From assembly GCA_041744735.1 (NCBI GenBank), contig JBGTKH010000259.1, positions 1-19,343 on the forward strand: a DNA stretch of 19,343 bases, given 5' to 3'. The position numbers and the translations under genes were made by a program. The stretch is from JBGTKH01 sp041744735. GTDB taxonomy: Bacteria; Planctomycetota; Planctomycetia; Pirellulales; Pirellulaceae. The notes under the pieces are model-generated. The model did no database searches. It saw nothing but the letters and a program-made list of their open reading frames with translations, and was not told the DNA's origin. Shown in pieces: positions 13,766 through 19,343 of the stretch; position 1 is the first letter of the stretch; each line of letters opens with the position of its first letter.

Positions 13766-15160
13766 ATGAAACACGCCTCGCTGCTGCTGGTGGACGACGA
13801 CCGACACGTGCTGGAATCCATGGCCGGATGGCTGCGCGAGCTGGGATATCACGTGGACGAAGCCGCCAGCCAGCGGGCGGCGGTCGCGGCGGTCGATAAG
13901 AAGCAGTTCGATCTCGTGCTGGCCGACATCCGCTTGCCCGACGGTGACGGGTTCGAAGTGCTCGCGCATTGCCGGCAGCATCATCCGGCCACGACGGTCA
14001 TCTTGCTCACAGGATACGGCACGGTGGAAACCGGCATCGAGGCGCTGCGGGCCGGGGCCTTCGATCTGCTGACCAAGCCGCTGATCGACGAAGAGTTGGA
14101 GATGTCCATCAACCGGGCACTGTCACAGCGGCAAGTGTTGGAAGAGAACAAGCAGCTCAAGCAGCAGCTCGACCTGCGCTTCGGTTTGGAGAACGTTGTC
14201 GGGCACGATCACCGCATGTTGAAAATGTTCGACATGATCGACAGCGTCGCGGACACGCGGGCCACGGTGTTGGTCACCGGGGAAAGCGGCACCGGCAAGT
14301 CGCTGATCGCCCGCGCGATCCATCGCCGCAGCTCGCGGCGCGACAAACCGTTCGTCGAGGTGGCTTGCGGAGCGCTGCCGGAAACGTTGCTGGAGAGCGA
14401 ACTGTTCGGTCATGTCGCCGGATCGTTCACCGGCGCGATGGGCGACAAGCTCGGCAAGTTTATGCAAGCCGACCGCGGCACCATCTTCCTGGACGAAATC
14501 GGCACCGCGCCGCCGAGCATGCAAGTCAAACTGCTGCGTGTGCTGCAAGAGTTAGAGTTCGAACCGGTCGGCGGCACGAAGACATTCCGAGTTGACACGC
14601 GCGTGATTCTGGCCACGAACGACAATCTGGCTCGCGCCGTCGCCGAAGGCCGCTTTCGCCAAGACTTGTTCTATCGCGTCAACGTGATCAACATCGAATT
14701 GCCGCCGCTGCGCGAGCGCATCTCGGACATCCCGCTGTTGGCCGGGCATTTTCTGGAAGAAGTTTGCGAAGACACCGGCAAGGACGTACGCGGTTTCACC
14801 GACGACGCGCTGGCGGCTCTGCAGCGCTACCCTTGGCCCGGCAACGTGCGCGAGCTGCAAAATTTCATTGAACGAGCCGTATTGCTGGGCAAAGGACCAA
14901 TGGTCACGCTTGACGATCTGCCGCGTCATCTCTCCGAAGGCGAACAGATTTCCGCGCGGCCGATTGCGGGCCGTACATTGAAAGACGCTCTGGAAGGGCC
15001 GGAACGCCAAATCATTCTCGAAGTGCTGCAAGCCAACGAGTGGAATCGCAACGTCACGGCCGAAGTGCTGGGCATCAACCGCACGACGCTCTACAAGAAG
15101 ATGAAGCGGTTGGGGCTGGAGGAGACGCGCGTCACGGCCGGACCGTCTCTGGCCTATTAA
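13766..15160 (+). CDS. NtrC-family sigma-54-dependent response regulator
   Basis: A 464-aa enhancer-binding protein. The receiver has the acidic triad Asp10-12 and phospho-acceptor Asp54 (LVLADIRLPDGDG), with Lys104 in LLTKPL. A coiled linker (~120-137) follows. The AAA+ domain carries Walker A GESGTGKS (172-179), the sigma-54 contact loop as GSFTGA (219-224, with Ser for the usual Ala), Walker B GTIFLDEIG (238-246) and the LPPLRER sensor region. The C-terminal Fis-type helix-turn-helix includes NVTAEVLGINRTTLYKKMKR (~429-448). The start at 13766 begins exactly at the receiver; an ATG at 13736 would add ten residues of poor quality. It would activate sigma-54 promoters when phosphorylated by a kinase not encoded here. 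Confidence 0.94.
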   Translation: MKHASLLLVDDDRHVLESMAGWLRELGYHVDEAASQRAAVAAVDKKQFDLVLADIRLPDGDGFEVLAHCRQHHPATTVILLTGYGTVETGIEALRAGAFDLLTKPLIDEELEMSINRALSQRQVLEENKQLKQQLDLRFGLENVVGHDHRMLKMFDMIDSVADTRATVLVTGESGTGKSLIARAIHRRSSRRDKPFVEVACGALPETLLESELFGHVAGSFTGAMGDKLGKFMQADRGTIFLDEIGTAPPSMQVKLLRVLQELEFEPVGGTKTFRVDTRVILATNDNLARAVAEGRFRQDLFYRVNVINIELPPLRERISDIPLLAGHFLEEVCEDTGKDVRGFTDDALAALQRYPWPGNVRELQNFIERAVLLGKGPMVTLDDLPRHLSEGEQISARPIAGRTLKDALEGPERQIILEVLQANEWNRNVTAEVLGINRTTLYKKMKRLGLEETRVTAGPSLAY

Positions 15161-15497
15161 CGCTACTCTTCGAATCGACCGTGCGCCCGTCCTTCAAGCG
15201 GCAGCGATAGAAAAGCTCGGAAGTAACAACGACCGACGCGAGGCCAATGACAGCGAAGACCACCTCGAGTGCTAGGCCAGCCGTATTGAGCCAACCGGTA
15301 GCCTCAAGCTCCTGAACACACCGCGTGGTCAACGGCCGATGAATACTTTCTCCCACGTGTACGAAGCAGGCTAAGGCGACGTCGCGCCCATCAGTAATAG
15401 CCATCGACATCAGCGTGAGCATCACCGCGGCCGCGAACATCGTCCGCAAGCTGAATTGCCACCAGCGGCGAGTCGCAATCGTTCGGTCGAAAATCAT
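15132..15497 (-). CDS. small two-helix membrane protein
   Basis: A 121-aa protein starting at 15497 (MIFDRTIATRRWWQFSLRTM). The RRWWQFSLRTMF head leads into a hydrophobic segment (~19-35); a second segment is at ~72-93 (TAGLALEVVFAVIGLASVVV). The 'FSLRTMF' opening is common in planctomycete membrane proteins of unknown function. Its last 29 bases overlap the convergent end of the NtrC-type gene. The start lacks a clear RBS; a TTG at 15524 is an alternative. Confidence 0.65.
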   Translation of the reverse strand: MIFDRTIATRRWWQFSLRTMFAAAVMLTLMSMAITDGRDVALACFVHVGESIHRPLTTRCVQELEATGWLNTAGLALEVVFAVIGLASVVVTSELFYRCRLKDGRTVDSKSSVNRPETVRP

Positions 15498-15792
15498 GAC
15501 ACAACGATAGCAGGTTTGAAACAAGCGGTGGTCTAGGCAAGCCGAGATTCCAAGACCGCAGAAAAAAAACTCGCGTGCTCGGTTACGTAGCCGTCGGTCG
15601 CAATCCGCGTGCGCGTGGAACGGTTGCCCACGGCGTCGAACTGCTGCGTGAATTGCAGGGGCACCGAAAGGCCCGCGTAGGTTTGGCCGATGCTCACGAT
15701 GCGACCCAAGTTATCGTGCGCGTAGGAATAGGCAGCCGCCGGTTCGGCAGCCTCAACCAATTGGCCGGCAGCATCGAAACTGAAATCGAGCG

Positions 15793-16046
15793 TCCGCACA
15801 GTGCTTTCGTACTCGTCCAGCCAGTTCTCCTGCGTCTGGCGGTACAGGTTATCGTAAGTATACTCGATCACGCGGCCGTTGCGATCGGTGCGGCGGGTCA
15901 GGTTGCCCACGGCGTCGTAGACGAAGTAGCGGGTGAAGCTAAGCTGGTTGGTCTCTTCGACCACGCGGTTGCGGGCATCGTACACCCACGAGGTCGTGTT
16001 GCTGACCGGGTCCGTTAGGCTGAGCATGTTGCCGACCGCGTCATAG
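15793..16046. repeat. 254-bp direct repeat of RHS core, left copy
   Basis: It aligns without gaps to 19090-19343 (offset 3297) with about 19 mismatches by eye, roughly 92-93% identity. The right copy is cut by the window edge, so the true length may be greater. The two copies bracket the RHS tip and the DUF1559-like gene. Confidence 0.85.
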
Positions 16047-16201
16047 GCAAAGCTAGTGACGCCGCTCGGCGCGTCGGTCGTGCTGGTGCGGCGGTACAGG
16101 TTGTCGTAGGCGTATTGCGTGACCTGCTGGAGTGAATCGGTAATTGGGCGGTTCTCGCGGAAGCTTTCATTTGGGCGGAAGATGCAAGCGACGGTCCAAT
16201 A

Positions 16202-16257
16202 GGCACTGGCACAATGCCAGTGGCACACCCGCATGCAACCGAGATGTCCGTGCCACC
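16202..16257. repeat. palindromic insert in the orphan RHS fragment
   Basis: CACTGGCA (16204-16211), CAA, TGCCAGTG (16215-16222) is a perfect 8-bp hairpin. Outer words GGCAC and GTGCCACC (16250-16257) bound the element. The insert is flanked by two versions of one RHS-coding 26-mer (16118-16143 and 16261-16286) that share CGTGACCTGCTG exactly. It looks like a dispersed palindrome that landed in, or was carried with, a duplicated RHS segment. Confidence 0.6.
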
Positions 16258-16304
16258 CGCCGTGACCTGCTGCAGCGGATCGGTGAAAGCCACCTCCTGG
16301 TCGA

Positions 16305-17015
16305 CTATTTTATGCGCAGCATGGCGGATAGCCGACTTTTGTCGGTGTCATCTAATTGTTTCTTCGAAGTATCGACCATGCAGACAAAGGGTCCGCCACG
16401 ATGATAGCTGGAAATGCTACCTGTGGACTCATTCGTCATCGTTGTCACGCTCTCAAGATCAAGATCTCTCGGCTCCAGCCAGCAGATGTTCTGCTCCACC
16501 GCCTCAACGAAAAGAATCGTGTCACTTCGAGGTCGCTGAATGTCTCCAAACGTCACTGACCTTGCTCCAGGAAATGCCGTATCATTGCCGATTACAACGA
16601 AATAATTCGTTCTTCCCATTGCTTGGCCAGCGAGATCAGCAGGGCATCCATAACAAGATGGCATTTTGCCTCGAAGTGTTTGGTTGTGTGGGCCATTCCA
16701 AGGTTCGTCAAATTTGTACTCCGCGAACAAATCGGGTTCAATGAATTCAAGAAGTAGCACTCGCCAGCTGTGCATTGGCCTACCCGTTTCATTCGTGAGA
16801 TATGCGGGAGGGAGGGAACCATATTTGTCATAGTAGTCCTGCATTGCGGTTGCTATGCACGTAACGCACCCGAGACACGACATGGATCGTGCTGTATCAA
16901 TACCCCGAATGTAAAGCGATAATCCCCAGCCAGAAGCCAGTCCTATGCAACACAACAAACTGATTATCCAAAACGTGTTTTTCTTATCGCTGATATAGAC
17001 TGGCATCTTTATCAT
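16305..17015 (-). CDS. membrane-anchored DUF1559-like protein, coupled to the RHS gene
   Basis: A 236-aa protein with one N-terminal membrane segment (~14-34, FWIISLLCCIGLASGWGLSL) and a DUF1559-type domain. Signatures are MQDYYDKYGSLPPAYLTNET, GRPMHSWRVLLLEFIEPDLF, FDEPWNGPHNQTL, TNYFVVIGNDTAFPG, SDTILFVEAVEQNICWLEP and SYHRGGPFVCMVD. Most DUF1559 proteins begin with a type-IV-prepilin-like RRGFTLVE leader. Here it is replaced by a plain anchor, and the region around it is cysteine-rich (SMSCLGCVTC). The ATG at 17015 overlaps the RHS stop (ATGA), so translation is coupled. That is the slot of an immunity gene in RHS toxin loci, but no such role is established for this domain. Confidence 0.85.
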   Translation of the reverse strand: MIKMPVYISDKKNTFWIISLLCCIGLASGWGLSLYIRGIDTARSMSCLGCVTCIATAMQDYYDKYGSLPPAYLTNETGRPMHSWRVLLLEFIEPDLFAEYKFDEPWNGPHNQTLRGKMPSCYGCPADLAGQAMGRTNYFVVIGNDTAFPGARSVTFGDIQRPRSDTILFVEAVEQNICWLEPRDLDLESVTTMTNESTGSISSYHRGGPFVCMVDTSKKQLDDTDKSRLSAMLRIK

Positions 17016-19343
17016 GGTTCGTAATTTGGGAGTTGACGGTTTTCGTTTTCTTCGGTACCATCGGTACCAGGGGTTCTGGCGGGCCAGTAGATCTTGCCAT
17101 TCTGGTCGACAACAAAGCCAGGACCAGCAATATATGCTTTAATTGGTATGCGATGCGTCCGAAGCCACGCTATTACAGCATGGAGATTAAGCAAAGCCTG
17201 CTTATTCCGTCCCCTATCGTTTCCCCTTTCAGCCCCACATATTATGGCGCTGTAATCCCGTTTGAGACTTGCAGGCATGTCCGTGACAAAGTTCATATAG
17301 AGACTTTCGTCAACACTGTCACCAACCGTAAAGTGATAAACGTATGTCGGCAATTCAGGTGTAGAGGGAGTAAGAACAAGGCCTATACATGGACCGCAAG
17401 CAGAGGGCCCTACAAAGTGTACGAAAGGAATTTCGCCAACCCATCCGTGTCCTCCAGCAATCCCATTTCTCGGTACGTCGACTGGAAGTGGCGTTATATC
17501 GCTCTTTCGCAGAATCGTCACGCCCTTTAAGCACCACTCCTTCGTGCCTGGGAAACCCACATAGAATTCCATTAACCGTCGGGGAAGATCGAAAGCCTCT
17601 CCACCCAACGGCGGGTCCTTCCCGCCGCCGCTGACCTCATGCATATGTCTATTAAGTCCAAGCTGCTCGCCAGATGGATCCACGTGATTTGTCACGCCAT
17701 TTCCGACGTACCTCTGCAAATTGCTGTCGCCGGCCTGAAAGGAAATCGGGTCTTCGTTTATGAATCGGCCGGTCATTGGATCGAAATATCGAGCCCGGTA
17801 ATAAAGGAGGCCCGATTCCTCGTCCTGCTGGCGGCCTGTGAAGGCGAAGATGTGGACGATGGCGGCATTGGAGTCGCTAGTGATTTGGCCGAAGGAGCCG
17901 TATTGGCGATGGTTGGCGATGGACGTGGTGCCAATGGCGTCGTCGAATTCGGCCAAGTCGCGGACCGTGCCGAGGTTGTCGGTGAGTGGCCAGAGAACCT
18001 CGCCAGGCGACGTCGGCCCAAGGACTTCGTCGATTTGTTCGTCGGCCAGGATTTGATCCACCGCGGGACCGTAGAGGTAGCGGTTGGTGAGAGTGCCATC
18101 GCTGTCGACTTGGAGCGTGATGTGGTCGCCGGCGTTGCCGCGTTCCCAGCGGTTGCCGTCGTAGAGGTAGAAGGAGGTTGAGGGTGCAGAGTTGAGAGTT
18201 GAGCGTGTTTTGGCAATCCGGCGGTTTTGGAAATCGTAGGTGTATTCCGCCACTTGCGTGATCTCTGCGGTGTCGTCCTTTTCGGTGATCTTGGTCAGGC
18301 GGTTGCGGTGGTCCCATTCGTATTCGGTCGTTTCGCCGGTGGCGATGGTGGTGCGGAGAATCCGATTTCCCTCGTTGTCGTGTTGGTAATCGTACGTGCC
18401 GTCGGAGAGGAGTTGGTTGTTGGGGCCGGTCACGTAGCCGGTGATGGTGCGGTTGCCGTTGGCGTCGTAATCGTAGGATTCGTCGGGGGGCGCGGTCGGG
18501 AGACCGGCCCCAGCGCTATAGTCGGCGCCGGTTAGTTGATTGGTGTCGTCGTAGTTGTAAGCGACCGTGCCGTCCAGCAAAGAGACGAATTGCGTAACGC
18601 GATTGCCGGCGTCGTATTGCCACGAGTAGCCGGCCAGAGACGTGGAACCTTGACTGTGATCGAGACTCGTCATGCGGCCGGCGGCGTCGAATGCGTAGGC
18701 GCTAGTGGCCACCAATTTCGTGGCGGCCAGATCGGCGTAGCGAGTGATCGTTTGCCATTGGCTGGCTGCGTCGTACGTCAGATCGATGCGCTTTTCCGCA
18801 ACGGCGTTGCCGCCGGAAACGCCGTGCTGCTGAATGCGCGTCATGCGCTGTAGAGCGTCGTACGTGTAATCGGTCACGAAGTCAGCCGTGCTTCCGATCG
18901 TGGCGGCAAGCTGCGTGCGGTTGCCGAGCGCGTCGAACGTGTGGTTCATGATCACTTGCGATCCGAGACCAACAATGTCGTGCGTGAGCGTCGTGGCGCG
19001 GCCCAGCGCGTCGTATGTGTAAGTGTAATCCGCCGCCGGGTCGGAGGCAGCCGTCAATTGGCCCGCGGCGTCGTACGTCCAGTCGATTGTCCGCACGCTG
19101 CTTTCGTACTCGTCCAGCCAATTCTCTTGCGTGCGGCGGTAGAGGTTATCGTAAGTATACTCGATCGCGCGGCCGTTGCGATCGGTGCGGCGGGTTAGGT
19201 TGCCTACGGTGTCGTAGACGAAGTAGCGGGTGAAGCTGAGCTGGTTCGTCTCTTCGACCACGCGGTTGCGGGCATCGTACACCCACGAGGTCGTGTTATT
19301 GACCGGATCGGTCAGGCTGAGCATGTTGCCGACCGCGTCGTAG
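17012..19343 (-). CDS. RHS/YD-repeat protein with a CheD/CNF-like C-terminal module (5' end outside window)
   Basis: At least 776 residues of a large RHS protein; its N-terminus lies beyond 19343. Counting from the Met at 19324, residues 1-~554 are YD repeats (WVYDARNRVVEETNQLSF, FVYDTVGNLTRRTDRNG, YSWQYDAGNRVTQFVSLLDG, YDYDANGNRTITGYV). They end in the RHS core close: DNLGTVRDLAEFDD, SGLLYYRARYFDPMTGRF, INEDPISFQAGDSNLQRYVG. These form the shell that encloses a C-terminal tip. The tip (~555-770) is unlike the repeats. It has FVGPSACGPCIGLVL (Cys643, Cys646), VYHFTVGD (His664) and GRNKQALLNLHAVIAWLRTH followed by IPIKAYIAGPGFVVDQNGKI. Cys-x17-His and the late GRN...helix...IPIK pattern resemble CheD-type deamidases. 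This is an eye-level fold inference. No secretion leader is visible because the front is missing. Confidence 0.88.
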   Translation of the reverse strand, partial: YDAVGNMLSLTDPVNNTTSWVYDARNRVVEETNQLSFTRYFVYDTVGNLTRRTDRNGRAIEYTYDNLYRRTQENWLDEYESSVRTIDWTYDAAGQLTAASDPAADYTYTYDALGRATTLTHDIVGLGSQVIMNHTFDALGNRTQLAATIGSTADFVTDYTYDALQRMTRIQQHGVSGGNAVAEKRIDLTYDAASQWQTITRYADLAATKLVATSAYAFDAAGRMTSLDHSQGSTSLAGYSWQYDAGNRVTQFVSLLDGTVAYNYDDTNQLTGADYSAGAGLPTAPPDESYDYDANGNRTITGYVTGPNNQLLSDGTYDYQHDNEGNRILRTTIATGETTEYEWDHRNRLTKITEKDDTAEITQVAEYTYDFQNRRIAKTRSTLNSAPSTSFYLYDGNRWERGNAGDHITLQVDSDGTLTNRYLYGPAVDQILADEQIDEVLGPTSPGEVLWPLTDNLGTVRDLAEFDDAIGTTSIANHRQYGSFGQITSDSNAAIVHIFAFTGRQQDEESGLLYYRARYFDPMTGRFINEDPISFQAGDSNLQRYVGNGVTNHVDPSGEQLGLNRHMHEVSGGGKDPPLGGEAFDLPRRLMEFYVGFPGTKEWCLKGVTILRKSDITPLPVDVPRNGIAGGHGWVGEIPFVHFVGPSACGPCIGLVLTPSTPELPTYVYHFTVGDSVDESLYMNFVTDMPASLKRDYSAIICGAERGNDRGRNKQALLNLHAVIAWLRTHRIPIKAYIAGPGFVVDQNGKIYWPARTPGTDGTEENENRQLPNYEP
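19090..19343. repeat. 254-bp direct repeat of RHS core, right copy
   Basis: Partner of 15793-16046 in the same orientation, gap-free at about 92-93% identity by eye. It is inside the intact RHS frame, while the left copy is in the orphan fragment. Homologous recombination between them would delete the 3.3 kb holding the RHS tip and the DUF1559-like gene. Confidence 0.85.

Larger units (their letters stand above)
15533..16302 (-). pseudogene. orphan RHS/YD-repeat fragment, interrupted and truncated
   Basis: The minus strand encodes YD repeats homologous to the RHS gene at 17012-19343: YAYDNLYRRTSTTDAPSGV, FAYDAVGNMLSLTDPVSN, WVYDARNRVVEETNQLSF, RYFVYDAVGNLTRRTDRNGR, then diverging repeats (FSFDAAGQLVEAAEPAAAYS, FDAVGNRSTRTRIATDG). 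It stops at 15533 without the DPxGRF-type core end or any toxin tip. At its 5' side a different frame reads VDQEVAFTDPLQQVT, then a ~117-bp insert with a palindrome (16202-16257) separates it from the ITDSLQQVTQYAYD frame. Without a start, continuous frame or C-terminal module it is a displaced cassette, not an active gene. Confidence 0.8.

Noticed and set aside
16217..16232. sigma-54 (-24/-12) promoter
   Set aside because: TGGCAC is present but the -12 part reads CATGCA, not TTGCA/T, and it lies inside the palindromic insert of a broken RHS fragment.
17033..17530. 165-codon plus-strand frame across the RHS tip
   Set aside because: It is antisense to the tip, which continues the RHS frame without a break. 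Its own sequence shows no domain or RBS.

Overview
The window looks like a chromosomal segment of a GC-rich planctomycete. I infer this from the combination of a DUF1080 (3-keto-glycoside hydrolase) gene, Tat-exported Gfo/Idh/MocA and TIM-barrel sugar enzymes, a ThuA-like protein, a DUF1559-related protein, an 'FSLRTMF'-type membrane protein and a large RHS/YD-repeat gene. Intergenic DNA is unusually rich in small palindromic and tandem repeats. No rRNA, tRNA or CRISPR array was seen.

Layout. 1-890: a glycine/hydrophobic repeat protein on the minus strand that seems frameshifted near its 3' end, with heptamer repeat tracts on both sides. 909-5893: a sugar-oxidation block. It has a Tat-exported TIM-barrel isomerase (minus), a palindrome-rich gap with four copies of one element, then DUF1080, a Tat-exported Gfo/Idh/MocA oxidoreductase and a secreted lactonase (all plus). 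6027-6718: a vapBC-type toxin-antitoxin pair. 6719-7271: a gene remnant and repeat-like DNA. 7272-8141: a secreted ThuA-like protein. 8256-8865: a TIM-barrel pseudogene with an internal deletion. 8856-9089: a small lipoprotein. 9357-10046: a BshB1-type deacetylase. 10330-12601: a lipoprotein, an 86-aa conserved-looking protein and a XerC/D recombinase. 12769-15160: divergent NarL-type and NtrC-type response regulators. 15132-15497: a small membrane protein. 15533-19343: an RHS locus on the minus strand.

The RHS locus is the most interesting part. The large RHS gene enters from the right edge and ends in a ~216-residue C-terminal module. By eye this module has a CheD/CNF-like Cys...His deamidase layout. 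Its stop codon overlaps (ATGA) the start of a membrane-anchored DUF1559-like gene, which sits where an immunity gene would. Next comes an orphan, frame-broken RHS fragment. It repeats 254 bp of the upstream RHS core at ~92-93% identity, as expected of a recombining RHS tip locus.

A second theme is palindromic repeats. Five hairpins of two stem types carry a 5' GTAG tetranucleotide at the hairpin foot, as in REP elements mobilised by RAYT (TnpA_REP) transposases. Two of them keep a GTGA tetraloop while their stem sequences differ with compensation. Other families include a 27-bp perfect inverted repeat, a four-copy element in a two-out/two-in array, and two further long inverted repeats.
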